From contig CAJHNH020002076.1 in the NCBI GenBank assembly GCA_905116865.2, positions 12,501 to 76,500 on the forward strand: 64,000 nucleotides of DNA. Direction: 5' to 3'. Under the pieces are notes generated by a model. The model did no database searches. It saw only the letters and a program-made list of their open reading frames with translations, and was not told the origin of the DNA. Below are positions 23,301-38,300 of this stretch, piece by piece (the first letter of the stretch is position 1; every line of letters begins with the position of its first letter). The translations under genes were made by a program, and so were the position numbers. The DNA is from Candidula unifasciata (Eukaryota; Mollusca; Gastropoda; Stylommatophora; Geomitridae).

Positions 23301-26300
23301 GTAAACGTGGTTCAAGGGGAAGAATGTTCTGTCTCCAAACAGGAAATGTAATAAACTGGGTATCTGCTAAACAATTCATAAATACATGTAAACACTATAG
23401 ATATTTTAATTTCTACTTTTTCTATTGGAATTTAGAGGTACTTTATCTATCTATATATATTATCTATATCCTCTTCATGACACTGTTGACACAAAAGGCA
23501 TACAAAGTGATCTCCACTTCTGCCGATCTGCTGCTTTTTTGCCCATGGTATCCCATGTCAGTTTACATTCCTTCCTTTCTTATTCTATTGTCCCTCTCCA
23601 GGTTTCCTTAGGTCTTTCACGTCTCCTTTTCCCATCTGCTGTCCGCCGGAGAGCTGTTTTTGCAAGAATGTCACAAGGCATTCTGCAAACATGTCCAGGC
23701 CATCTCCATTGTCTTACTTTGATAACATTTACCAGTGATGCACATTCTGTTTTCCTCCTCAGTTCTTCATTTGTGATCTTGTTTAGCCAAAAAATTTGTA
23801 GAATTCTCCTCAAACATTTATTTTGAAAAGTCTCAAGTTTATGTGTAATTCCCGCTGTCATTTTCCAACATTCACTGTTGTATAATAGTATTCTTAAAAT
23901 GCTGCTCTTGTATATTCTGAGTTTAGTCTTCAAACTAAATCTGCTTTGTTTTTTTCTTGATGTTACATCCTTTTCAGAATCTCCATCTGGACTTTACTTT
24001 CAAGGTGAATAAATTCTTTAACTACCTCTATTGCTTTAACATTTAAGAAAATTGGATTTTCTGTTTTGAAATTATTTTTCATTAATTTAGTTTTACTGGT
24101 GTTTATTTTGAATCCTATCTTAAGGGCTGTTGTTGAAAGTCTTTCGATCTTTTCTTGAGCGTCCACAGGAAGGCTTGATATAAGGCTGAAGTCATCTGCA
24201 TAGTTCAAATCCTCTAAAACAGAGGTGAGTAACCACCTGATGCCTTTTTTTCTATTTTGTGTTAACTTCATCAGCCTGTGAATGGCAAATTTGAACAAAA
24301 AGGGGGATAGTATGCATTCCTGTCTGACTCCTGTGTTGACAAAGAAACTTTCTGTTGTATAATTATCACAAACTATCTTGCATTGAAAGAGATACTTTAT
24401 GGTCTTTTCTAATGTTTCTTTTTGAAACCTGAGGCACACATATTTACAATCTTCTTCTTTTCGTTCGTCTGAGTGCCTGTTTACAGCAAAGCTACAATAT
24501 TTGCGTCTTTCGGCCAAAACATCTGACTTCATCCAGCATTTGTCGATGGGTTGACTTCCCAGACAGTTTCATGCGACATGACATAGTGTTATTTGTGTGG
24601 TGTTCTCTTTGTCTCCGTATCTACAGGTATTGCCTCTAGAAAACCTATCCAGGGCAACCGTGCGTAGGCTGGTCATCCCTAAGGTAAAGGCAGGGGCAGA
24701 TCATTTGCATTCCCCGCCATCTAAAGTGGCTTCCATAAATGCAGAGCCAACACATAATGCTCTGGTTTCGGGTTCACCCAAGTAATCATCATGTCCTGCA
24801 TATGACATCTTATCTTCAGTATGTTGAGCTTCCCACTCTTTATGAGAACGAACGAACAAACTTTATTTTAAAATTGTTTCAAATTAGGCACGCAGGCTTG
24901 TCTTACATTCGGCCCTTCCAAACTTCCATCTTTCAAACAGCAGTTGTATTTCATCAATAAACATGTTATGTTCAGCAGGGAGATTAGCAGGGAGCAGTCC
25001 GCAGGTCCAGGACTTCAAAGACCACATAAATATTCATCAACATGATACAGATACCTTTAACATGTTTTATCAGAACACTTAGCACGAAAGTGTGGAAAAG
25101 CATGTGTCCAGCATGGTTTTTCCTCTTCGGTCCAGACACTTTGGCCACTCTGTCCACTGATAATGGACATGTGAACCTTTCTGCCAAACATTAGGTGTCT
25201 GGACAGTCAGTCGACTGACAGTGGCAGATGTGGTGGTGTACCTCAATGCTGTGGCGGCGACGTTGAGGTTCAACAACGGGTGTTCAAGGGCAGAAAACTA
25301 CCATGAGATTAAGTCCTGCAATAGATGTTGCTTGTCTAAGCTATAAGCAAATCTCTTGGTCTAGGGCTGAGTTTCAGCAATTCAGTAGTTCTATTACTTT
25401 TAATCAAGAGTTGTCATTTAATAGTATACTGTACTGGTAGTATATTAAGCTAGCGGGCTCTGTCCATGTTCTGAATGAGTTTTGAGGTGTTTCATTCAGG
25501 CACTGGGACTGGGCTAATGAGAGCCACACTGGACACCAACAAATCTGTAGGCCACCAACTCTAAGATCCCCTGCAAGCTTGGTTAAGGTCACAAGGTGGG
25601 CCTTTATTGTAGAGCATGACATGGACGTGTGGCAAGAGTCTCCTTCGACATAAAACAAGGGCCTTAACTTTCCCTCACACCTGTAACTGGAATCAATCTT
25701 ATTAAATCTTCTTTTTAATGCAGAGGTGCTGAGCCACACACTGTACAAGGCCAATCTACACTTCTCCAGGTTCATTCTAGAAACAGACTTGCGTGGCCAA
25801 CACAGATAGGATTTACCTTTCCGTCTAAGTTTGAGTGCATTGCACACAAATAAGCTAGCTTTTTAAAACAGTTAATGCCTGTAAAACTCTAAGTCTTGTC
25901 AACGTAGTCAAGATTTTCCACCACAGTTTACAGCCAGTAAAGGGGAAGAAGGTTTATTGTTTCTCTTCCTTTTCCAATGGCACAATCATACTAAACATCA
26001 GAGTATCTGGATAATCGGTTAGAGCACTATCATGTGGGAGACCCGGGTTCAATGCTCTTAAGAGACTTTTTCTGTGAGGGACAAATTTAAAAATCCTAAC
26101 CTGCATAGTTCTTGGCGACTGAACTGGCCATATGGTGCCCTCCCCCAGTGGTAAACACAGGCAGTAAAGACAAAAAGCACGAAAATGATGTCAGAAAGAA
26201 ACTTACCATTCTCTACAGTCACAATATTCAAAACCGTCAACGCAGCCAGCATGCAAGTCAAGATGGTGTACCCAGGGAAATCTTTCAGCGCTTTGTTCTT

Positions 26301-29300
26301 TTCCACATTTTCTAGCATCTTGTAAGAAGGCATACAAGTCTGGCACCAGAGCAATATTCTAAAGGAAATTATGCTTTTGCGTTTAACATTTACAAGCAAA
26401 AGCAGTGTTTCTAAAACAATAACTATACAATACAAATATTTACTGAAATGTTCATCATAACAGTAAGAATAACTATGGCAAGCATAGGAGGCCAAGAACG
26501 TGACCTCCAGGACGACCCAGGGTTCACTATTAAAACACGTTGGTCTCAGTATGACATGCTAGAGAGCGTCCGGTCAAAATGGACTCTAGGCACGGTCATT
26601 GTAGTGAGCAGCGGAAATTTTTTTTTGCTTCTGCCAGACAGTGGCCGGTACATTTTTGCTCTATTTGTAGGCTGAAATGGTAGTTTCATCGCCCAGCTTC
26701 TGAGTTGGGTGCATGGTGTGACACTGTGAGCTGCAGATTTCCTTTGGAATGTTTTTCTACTGTGATCAACATGGTGGTGTGAATTGTAGGTTCAGAAAAT
26801 GGCATGATGCCAGTTGTCGCAAAGTTGGTGGTACCCTTATGTGATTAAAATTGATCGTGTTTGCAACCATGATCTGTTGGTGATTTCTGCTACCATCAAT
26901 GATAAACTGCATTTCTAAGGTCGGACTGTTTGTGTTAGCACTTCCGATGGCTACCGTATGCTTTTAATGAGTATGTATGCTAGTGCATATGTTGAGACAG
27001 CAGTCTGTCAATCTTTCCACAAGAAACTGTGATAAAACATCTGTGTGTTTTTCATTGACACAGGAGCGGAGCAACTATCGGGTGACCCATTTGCCATGAA
27101 GCTGAAACTAGAGATTACCAGATAACATGCTAGAAAGCCGTTAATGGTGAGATTACATCATCTGAACACCCAGTCTGGGTACATTTACCGATCTGAGCTC
27201 AATGAACCATTTTAAAAGAGCAGCTCAACAAAATCACATGTCACTGTTCTAGCTCGCTTAATAGTGTGTTTTTCGTTGGAAGAGCGGAACAACTATGGGT
27301 GACCTGATTGCTTTGAAACTGAAACTTAGATTACCAAGTCAACAAAGACTGTGCAGGTTAGGATTTTATTTTTACCCCCGACAAAAATAAATCTATAACC
27401 GTAGCGAGGATTCTTAGTCTCCTGAATGAGAACTCAACATTCTTAACTACTCGCACAGCTGCTGCTCCTCATTGGCATTGTGGTTCTAAAATGCCTTTGA
27501 TACCCTGGTCAGAACTGAACTACAGCTCTGAGTATCTGAATCACAAATTATGCATGATCCTATGTTATCAAATGTCACTGCACACTAGACATTCCTATGT
27601 GCTGTCCTTCAATACAGCAGCCACCCCAAGACAGCTTTACTGATTGTTCCCATAAGAGGTTGGTTACAGTATCAAGACAGCTTTACTGATTGTTTCCATA
27701 AGAGGTTGGTCACAGTATCAAGACAGCTTTACTGATTGTTCCCATAAGAAGTTGGTTACAGTATCAAGACAGCTTTACTGATTGTTTCCATAAGAGGTTG
27801 GTCACAGTATCAAGACAGCTTTACTGATTGTTTCCATAAGAGGTTGGTTACAGTATCAAGACAGCTTTACTGATTGTTTCCATAAGAAGTTGGTTACAGT
27901 ATCAAGACAGCTTTACTGATTGTTCCCATAAGAGGTTGGTTACAGTATCAAGACAGCTTTACTGATTGTTTCCATAAGAGGTTGGTTACAGTATCAAGAC
28001 CTCGAAGACAGCAGTGACATGCTTTACTCAGAAATGATGCAATCATATTAGCATGAATGATGAAATTAACACAATGAACTGGAACTAAAAAGCTGAATGA
28101 AGAGGGAAGAGAAACAATATACACACAATAGACAAATCAACGCTTCGGGCAGGGCTTTTCTTGACCTGAACCAAATAATAACAAAGGATTATTGTACAGT
28201 TAATGCAGAGAAAGGCCCTTGCGAAATGTCGATTTGTCTGTTTTGAATCTTTTTAGTCACAGTTCGTTGGATTAATTTCCTGGTATTAGCTTAACTGCAG
28301 TAACCTGTTTTCATCACTTTTTAGCATGAATGATGTGTGTGACAACCAAGCCCACATCAATGGCAATCAGTAACTCTGATGGCCATGTCTGAGATGTTTT
28401 AATGTGAAAATATTAATTTCTGCTTGTAGCCTTTGTACACTTTCCTCGTTTATTTATACTTTAGTAAACCAGTATAACTGAAAGCAATAGCAAATACACA
28501 ATCCATACATTACCTTGTACAAGCCTGAACTAATACTGCATTTTTGTAGGAGATCAGATAGATCTGGCTGTCAGATTTCAACAAGGTTATCTGCAATTGA
28601 TTACATACATTGTTACTAGGCTTCTGGTCCAACTTACAGTAATGAACATAAACAAAATGGCAACCCTCTTTCTTACAACTAACAAATCTAGGGAAATACC
28701 AATACCTAAAATTAACTTTTATTGGAGTAATTGACGGCCAGATTACAAACAAAGAAGAAGTTATAAACATAGTTTTAACATGTGATGACTAGAAAAATGT
28801 TGATGACGACATCTTATGACCACAGCACATTGTTGTTCTGATTTTACAGGCACTCCTATGCAAGTTTTTCTTTTAAATAGCTGGAGGAAAACAAATCTTG
28901 AAGACTCACAGGTCAAAGGTTGGTCTAAGAATATGAAGCAAAGAGCAAGAATCACAGATGCCCCAGAAAACCTTCCAGAGAACTTAACACATGCACAAAG
29001 TATATTTTTTCAATATTCATTCATTCACAATAAGTGACTCCTTGAGTATGAAAGTACATGAGGTGGGAGAACTGGTGAGAGACCAAGTTTCTTTCAGGCA
29101 GACTGTGATGAGAGCCACGTTCTGCAAAGGACCTGCCACATGATGATGATGATTCATTCACTGTTTAATGTCCCTTTGTGCCCTAACATGCTACAAAAAG
29201 AATGCAATCTATTCTCCATTCTGTTCTAAATGATAGATAAAATCCAGTGCAGCACATTTGGCTTTCCTCATTAACGTCTGACTTAGGGTTTTTCTTAGAC

Positions 29301-32300
29301 GTCCTCGTTTTCTCATTCCCATTTCAGAGCCTGTTTGGTGACTATCTGTCGTCTCTCCTCAGAATGTGTCCAGTATAGCACCATATTCTTATAATTGTTG
29401 ATACAAGTGGTTGTCCAGACAGTTCTCTTATTTCTTCAATCTTCTAGAATTCATCCATTCTGTGTTCATCATTTTCATCAGGTGGGTTTTGAATTTATTT
29501 ACTTTCGTTCCATGTTGTTAGTGGTTCTTCAACTTTCACTGGTATATTATAAAAACTCCTAATTTTAGATCTTTACATATATGCGATTATTTCTTTCTCT
29601 GTTTCCTTGACTATCAATATTACCACCCAATTAATTAAAAAACTTTCTATGGTGAACTTAATTTACAGGTTAAGTACATTTAGTTTGAGGAACAGTATAG
29701 CAACCAGGAATTCAGTTTTAAATAATTACTTACCTCTATGTTGGAAAACAATAATGAAGAGAAATCAAAGTTAACTTCTGGATATGAAATTCACAACAGT
29801 TTCAAACTGTTAAAAAAAAAAAACTAGCTAAATGAAGCTGTTTGATGACCAATCAGTATGGAGCAGGAGTCATGAGTGTTAACACATTCAGAAACATGCT
29901 TGAGAGAAGATCAAAGTACTAATGGTAATGTGCAATGACAGACTTTTCTTCTTCTTCTTCAGCATTCCGACGTCTTGAGGTTCATTGCTGCAGATATCAC
30001 CTGCTCCATTTATCTCTCTGGTTGGCCTTCTCTTTCCAGTTGGTGTCGCCAAGTGTTTGCAGGTCTGATTGGATATTATCTCTCCATCATCTTCTTGGTC
30101 TCCCTGGTGGTCTACGACCATTCATATCCCTCGTGTATACAGTTTTTACTTCTCTGTCATCTGACATTCTTTGAATATGCCCCAACCATTCAATGACAGA
30201 CTACCCATTACTATATCATCCTACTCATCCTGTTGTGCCATTACAGGCCACATAAGGCTCACAGTCTAGGCCTCCATTTCTTTCTATCCATGGCAATTCT
30301 TTTGATATCATGGATGGAATCCAGCCCAGCACCTTTGGCCTCTCTGAAATTAGTCTCTGGGTTAGTTTTGTCCGTCCCCACTTCCTCAATAGATTTGCTT
30401 CCAAAATCATTGCTTACCTGGTGATTCTTTGGCTGTTTCTAGTCATGATGTGACCAAAATAGTGTTATTTTCCTTGTTTTGACAGTAGATGTACACAATA
30501 GGTTATGAGCACGTCTTCCGGTGCCCATTTATATGAAACTGGTTGACCTCAGAACTGTACTGGCTTGGCCTGTGCTCAGATACGAATCCATCTATTTACA
30601 AGGCATGCAAGCTCCCGAACAACAATGCGTCTGTGATTTACATCTACCTACAATTCTAAACCATGCAGTTGCCTACCATCTAAAAACTACGATTCTAAAC
30701 CATGCAGTCGCCTACCATCTAAAAACTACAATTCTAAACCATGCAGTTGCCTACCATCTAAAAACTACAATTCTAAACCATGCAGTTGCCTACCATCTAA
30801 AAACTACAATTCTAAACCATGCAGTTGCCTACTATCTAAAAACTACAATTCTAAACCATGCAGTTGCCTACCATCTAAAAACTACAATTTTAAACCATGC
30901 AGTTGCCTAACATCTAAAAACTACAATTCTAAACCATGCAGTTGCCTACCATCTAAAAACTACAATTCTAAACCATGCAGTTGCCTACCATCTAAAAACT
31001 ACAATTCTAAACCATGCAGTTGCCTACCATCTAAAAACTACAATTCTAAACCATGCAGTTGCCTACCATCTAAAAACTACAATTCTAAACCATGCAGTTG
31101 CCTACCATCTAAAAACTACAAATTCTAAACCATGCAGTTGCCTACCATCTAAAAACTACAATTCTAAACCATGCAGTTGCCTACCATCTAAAAACTACAA
31201 TTCTAAACCATGCAGTTGCCTACCATCTAAAAACTACAATTCTAAACCATGCAGTGGCCTACCATCTAAAAACTACAATTCTAAACCAAATAGGAGACTT
31301 ACATTGGCCAAGACCTCAAGACAGCGATTTAGCTTTCTGAGAACAGGTAAAGTCTTCTGGATGTCCTGTGAGATATCCTCTGGCAGGGTATGTTCACAAT
31401 CTGTCACTGTGGATATTAGCAAGTCATGTACGTGATAATCTCCATGTACTTGTCACGTTTTCTTCATTTATCCTCTGCATCACTTTTCCTCTGTGTGAGT
31501 TCTGGGAACCCCATAGTGCGGGGGGAAACAAGAACAGACCCACTGCCTCCCTAAGAAGCATGTTGTAGGAGACTAATTAAGGGAATTCTTCAAAATTAGA
31601 GTGCATCTGTCAGAAAGGCAAGGAACCAACAGTCTGCTTAGAATTAGGTCAGATCTGTGAAACCAGTGCACATGCAAAACTCAGGTCCTTGAACAAAGCC
31701 AAAGTTTAGACATAGACAAACAACAAGTACTTTCCGCCGGGGTTTACAGCTGGTAAATACAAACAACTTCACATATTCAGCCTTAATTTTTTTTAAATTA
31801 CCATCAGGTACCCATAATAAAACATTAATCTCATGTCATCAGCACTTTCCTGTTGTTATACGTTTTATTGTAAGTATACGACCCCTTTCCACGCATTAAG
31901 GCGTACTGGGCATATTTGGCTAGACATACGAGTGACATAAAAAAAAGTATTTTGATAAGATGTAAATATATGAATGTGAAATTCAAAATAAACTTTTAAA
32001 ACGAAGTGGTAACAAACTTGACTGAAAAATTATCAGAATTGTCAGTGCTTAAAAATGAAAAGATCGCATCCCTATCTGACAGATAGAACACACAACACCA
32101 AGACATTAATAAGAACAGCAAGAAAAAGATGTGGAACTGACCTAACAGTGTTACAGATATTGTCGAAGGTAGAAAGAGAGAAAGCAGACATTAAAGATCA
32201 CATCACACAAGAAATGTAAAATATCCCCGTACACATAAAAAGTCAAAATAAACAAGAAATAGAGCTAGTGATTGTCACCATATAAAAATGATAACTGAAA

Positions 32301-35300
32301 GAATTTATGCTCTGATTAAAAAGACTTCACCAGCATTTAAAACAAATGGACGATACAATAAGGAACAAGAATACTTAAAATCACTTTACTTTGGAATGAG
32401 GCATTTCACAGATTATCCATCATGTTTAAATAGTAACGGCTCTGCATAATTCACATCATTCCAGGACTAAGATACCAGACCCACAGAGATGGGATGGGTA
32501 GTAGAGCCAAGACGCTACTTACTGCATGGGACCTAACTCAATCTTTTAAAATAAAACTGTCTCAGAAGAGAGAACCTGACAGAAAAACAAGATGATTCTC
32601 AAGAAACATGTATACCTTTTAACTGTAATAGCTGGACAATTAATGTGATAGAGTTTTTATTTCATAGGACCCGTTCTGATGTACAGAAATCAATCAGACA
32701 GTCAAAAAATTAGTGAGAAATTATGTGAATTCTGCACAAATGTGGGTTTTAGAAGAATGAAGAGAACATTATGGAAAGAAAATAGTGTAATGAAGTTGTC
32801 ATAAAATAAACTAACTCATAAAGAGAATTAGTTATCTATATCATACGATAGGTCCCATTATTTTAGCATGTTAAGAGAAAGAAAAACTGGAGTACCTTCT
32901 CACAACAGGAATACTGGAGGGAAAGAGTTGCAGCTAAAAGATAATATTTTCAATAGTTATGCATCACGACTCAGATGAACTTCAGTATTAGAAATGAAAC
33001 TTACCAAAATCCACAATATGGCTGAGGCCCCAAGGAGACCACTCTTTAAACAATCCACCAGCCTGTTTAAATGTCAAGCTCAGCAAGGACTCCATGGCAA
33101 GGTTACCGGTCTATTAGAGCAAAAAGTTCTATGTAACCTCCACGTCTAGGCTTAAACTTCCATGTAACCTGCACATCTAGACTTAAAACTTCCATGTATC
33201 CTCCACATCTAGACTTAAACTTCCATGTAACCTCCACATATAGTCTTAAACTTCTAAGTAACCTCCACATAGAGTCTTAAACTTCTATGTAACCTCCACA
33301 TCTAGACTTAAACTTTCATGTAACCTCCACATATAGTCTTAAACTTCCATGTAACCTCCACATATAGTCTTAAACTTCTATGTAACCTCCACATATAGTC
33401 TTAAACTTCTATGTAACCTTCATATCTTGGTTGAAACTAGAAAATGCAATAGGCATTGACAACTAACGGGCTGATCCCATGGCCCATTATAATTTGTTTT
33501 TCTTTACTATATTTCACCATTATGTAGCAGGAGGATTTGTCCTGGGAAGTATTAGCAGTTGTATGATAATGATCACATCACCGACCAAGTAGTGACTGGC
33601 TTAGACAAAACTTGGAGCTACTAATCATGCGAAATATGCACTAGATATCACAGCTGATATAAAGTAATATTTCTTTGAGTATCCCATTCTCACCCTAAGA
33701 GTGAAAAGGTGAAGGAGTGGAGGTGGGGTGGACATTCAAACAGACAAATTGGAATGTATCAACCATGTCAGTTAATGCCTTGGAACAGCACTCTGTAATG
33801 TTCCTGACTGCCCAAAGCAAGGCGTGACCCTGGGCGGATGTGGTCAAGGTCAGCTTACACAAAATGCTATTCGTAAGCTGACAATTTACTACAACAGAGC
33901 AATAAGGAACAACACAAGTGTAGAGGCTATGGGAAAGAGTGTTTCAGCTTCACTGCATCACAGTCTTTTAACAGACAAAACGCTGAAATATGCCAAAGCG
34001 GAGAGCAGTCTTGTGTTTTTTCAGTCTACCCTGGCTAAGCATCAGTCCCCAGGTCCTCATGACAAGATGTTACACCCGTGGCTCAACTGTGACAAGCTAC
34101 AGAAATATCTTTAGCAAATTTATGAAAGGCTGTCTGACCCTAAACTACCTAGTAGAGTGTTTCAGGAACAAATTTCAAATGAGAATTTACAGGCCTGAAC
34201 TGGGTTCGCTGTACTAAAGACATGTTTGCCTTATGCAAGTGCGTTCAGTTTGCAGATGTCCCTGCAGCAAGAGAGTTCAACTTTAGCGCTGCTGCTGCTC
34301 AAGACACTGCCCAGTTTTTTTTTAATTTTCTACAGGCCTGCATATGAAGAGACTAGGAGCTTCTAGGATGCAGAAGAGAGTTAGAAATAGCTTGAAATAT
34401 AAGAAGGACAAGCAAACTAAAAGATGTGGCAGTGTACAAGCTACCAAATTGAAAAGGCAAGACGAACTACATGCCTAGAGGGAGGTCCTGCATATGTAGC
34501 AGGATTGATCTGATGATCATGTAATATCAGAAACAGCATTCTTCTTTGTAAAAAAACTTGTTTGAGCATTTAAAAAATTGTGTTAATTTTATCGATTTTG
34601 TGGCTCGTGATAAATATTTCTCAAAAATTACTTTAATTATAATGAAACTTTGTACACTTATTCAACATATACATGTGTGCACCACTCCTTAAATCCCACA
34701 ATGATAAATGTATGCACATTATCTGTTGGCTTTCTCATATTGTCTTATATACCCCCTTTTCTTACTATTTGCTGCCCAGTTTCTATGCATTTCCTTTTGA
34801 GTCAAAATAGATTGTTATCTCATGCTCATATTTTCATTTATTTCAGCGATACTTCAAGTCACATTTCATTCAGTGCGTAAGGACAAACAAGCTATTGATG
34901 ATCAGCGCTCACAAAATTTGCAGTTATGCTTTCCAAACGACAAGCGATTGGCCCATCTACACCTAAAACACGCAAGAGAATGGCATTAATTGCTTCAGAA
35001 ACAGATGAGCAACGTGAGGTGAGACTGGAAACCAGTATGTACATGTTTTTTTGTTTACTTCAAACAAGTGTGTACCAATTCTTAAATCCCGCAATGATAA
35101 ATATATACACATTATCATTAATCATTATTCCCTGTGTGGGTTCCGGGGTCCCATTGTTGGGAAAACAAGAATAGACCCACTGCCTCCCCAAAAGCATGTC
35201 GTAAGAGTGGACTAATTGGGGAGCCTCCTTTGAAGTCGGAGTGCATCTGCCGGAGAGGCAAGGAACCAACAGTCTGTATTCAAGAGAATGAGATCTGTAA

Positions 35301-38300
35301 AACTGATGCATACGCAACACTCAGGTTCTGGAGCAGGACTGCAGTTCAGTAGTGGACGAGCAAGCAGAACTTTCTGCCAGAGTCTACAGCTGGTGAACGC
35401 GAAGAAGAAGAAAAAGATTTATCATTATCTGTTATCTTTCTCATACTCATGGGTACAACAGTTTTGGTTGGCTTTCTACTGTTATTCAAAAGAATTATAT
35501 AAATTTACATGACATTCCATCTCAGGTCAGTGTTAGAATCTAGAAATATCTCAACAGGTGAGCGCATTTATTTCCAGTGACATCAGTCATTATGTACATT
35601 TTTTAAACTTCAAATACATGTGTGGACCACTCCTTAAATCTCACAATGATAAATGTATGCACATTATCTGTTGGCTTTCTCATATTGTCTTATAAACCGC
35701 CTTTTCTTACTATTTGCTGCCCAGTTTCTATGCATTTCCTCTTGAGTCAAAATAGATTATTATCTCATGCTCCTATTTTCATTTATTTCAGCGATACTTC
35801 AAGTCACATTTCATCATGAGGACGAACAAGCTACTGATGATCAGCGCTCACAAAATTTGCAGTTATGCTTCCCAAACGACAAGCGATTGGCCCATCTACA
35901 CCTAAAACATGCAAGAGGAGGGCATTAATTGCTTCAGAAACAGACGAGTAATGTGAGGTAAGACTGGAAACCATTCGAGTGCGCACTGCCGAAGCCTGTT
36001 CATCTCAATCAGACGAGCATCGAGAAGCAAGACTGGAAACGGTTTATCAGACACAGTCGAGCAATGGAAAGCAAGACTGGACACCGTTCAAATGCGCACT
36101 ACTTTATCCAGGCGAACACTGCATGTTGATTTGAATCTTGGTGCATTCCATTACACCATCAATTATGATTACAGTCTTCATCCACAGAAGCTTATTGGCA
36201 AAATGGATAAATTGTGCGTACATTGTATAATAAAGCACTGGTTCAGGTGGGACTGGCTCCACCAGAACGATCTGCAAACAACCATTTCGATCGTGAGTTG
36301 CAACAAGAGACACACTTTGATGTCACCGAATTAGGTACATTTGTTCAAACAAATCTTCCAAATTTGGTTCCAGAACAACGTATAGCATATGAAACAATTA
36401 TGCATGCCGTTACAAGACAACACGGAGGATTGTATTTCATAGATGCACCCAGAGGACCAAGGCAAGACCTTTCTCATTTCGCTTATTTTGGCATCCATAC
36501 GGTCACAAAATAATATTGCACTGGCAATCACATCTTCTGGATTTGCTGCAACTCTTTTGGATGGTTGCTGAACAGCGCATTCAGCACTGAAGTTGCCTTT
36601 AAATATGCATATCACTGAGACACCAACATGCAATATCAACAATGATTTTGCAATGGGTAAAGTACGCAAAGTATGTCAACTCATTATATGGGACGAAGTT
36701 TTCCCTAATATCACACAGAATTACATAAATCATCATTGGCTCAGTAAACGTGCTATCTTAGCAGCTAAAAACAAGAATGTGTATGCCATGAATCCGAACA
36801 TCTAAGACAAATTACCAGGCGGAGTGACAATGTATAAGTCTATCAATGATTCAAGACGAGGTTGTCAATTATCCAACTGAGTTCTTCAATTCGCTTGATT
36901 TGCCAGGCATGCCACCCCATGTTTTAACCTTGAAAGTTGGCGTGCCTGTTATTCTTCTCAGAAACATCAATCCGCCACATCTTTGCAGTGGTACCAGGCT
37001 TTCAGTGAAAAAGATGGTGCCCAATATCATCGTAAGTACAATTTTACATGAACATTTAAGGGCCAGAATATACTATTGCAACGCAATTCCAACAGACATG
37101 CCATTCAACTTCAGATGCTTGCAGTTTCTGGTGCGACTCACCTTAGCAATGACCATCAACAAATCACAGGGACAATCAGAACAATTGTGTGGACTACATT
37201 TGGAACATCCATGCTTTTCACATGGACAGCCATATGTGGCCTGTTCAGGCGTCGGAAAACCTACTGATTTATTTGTGTACGCACCAGGCGGAAAAACTAA
37301 AAACAATTACGACATTTTAAATTGCCTGTTTTTTCCTAAGGATTTGTAAACAGCACAATGATCCAATATAAATACTACATAGTGTTATATCGACTTTCCT
37401 TTCAACTGAATTTCTATTAGAGGCATAGCAACGCGCGCTTGGTACAATTTACCATAGCAATCATTTCGTAATTATTGTGTATTTTTCCTGTTTTCATTGC
37501 TTTTCACTTGGGTAATTTTTCCGACTACTGGATGTACGAAGCAAGATTTCTATTTTCTTTCTTTTTAATTCAGCCAAACTATGCCACAGCAATGCCTGGC
37601 CGGGTACAGCTAGTGAATCTATAAATATGAAAAAATTTGAGGCTGTACAAATAAAAATGATGTTTTTAGACATATCCCAAGAAATCCAATATGGCCACTG
37701 TTTCCTAGTTTCCATAGCAACCGTTAGGTGCAAGGTCAATCTGAGGTCTTCAATATAAAACGCTATACCACACCAAAACGTAGAAACTAAACAGTATACA
37801 ATTTAGTTTCAAAGGGTTAAGATTGCCTTAGCAAGCATGTCGTAATCAGCAGCTAATTAATTTATTTATGCTTTCTGAAAGATGAGCTCTCGACAACACT
37901 ACCGAAACCAACGTAAGGTTGTCTGCTGATTGGATTGAACCCGGAACTATAAAACGCGCTCACAATGCCTAATCCAAATATGCTGGCTGCAACTGTAACA
38001 CAACATAACAACCACCATTATAATGGAAAACACAAAAGATTTTATAAAGGACAAAGGCTCCTAGCCAACTTAAGTCATGCTTTTACGAACATGATTGTTG
38101 CGATGCAGCAGTTACTTCTGTCCATGGGATTAGGTAGTTTTTTCCCTTTTAGACAATCTTTAAAAAAAAACATAGAAATAAACTAATTCATATTCATTAA
38201 GCCAAGCGCCATATATGTGTGGTCCCTAATGGCAAATGTTGAACCAAATATGTAAGCTGCATACATACATTTGTTTTTTCCTAACTATATAGGCAAATCC

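Noticed and set aside
25404..25847. 147-codon minus frame
   Set aside because: No recognised domain, no splice signals in phase with WAPL, and it overlaps LINE-tail-like sequence; too weak to call a gene.
26207..26325. Alternative WAPL exon 8 starting after 'cttcttacaag'
   Set aside because: It starts in phase 0, while exon 7 ends in phase 2; the upstream acceptor at 26,358 fits phase and extends the similarity.
30521..30910. 129-codon plus frame with repeated ILNHAVAYHLKTT
   Set aside because: A 39-bp minisatellite divisible by three; not a gene.
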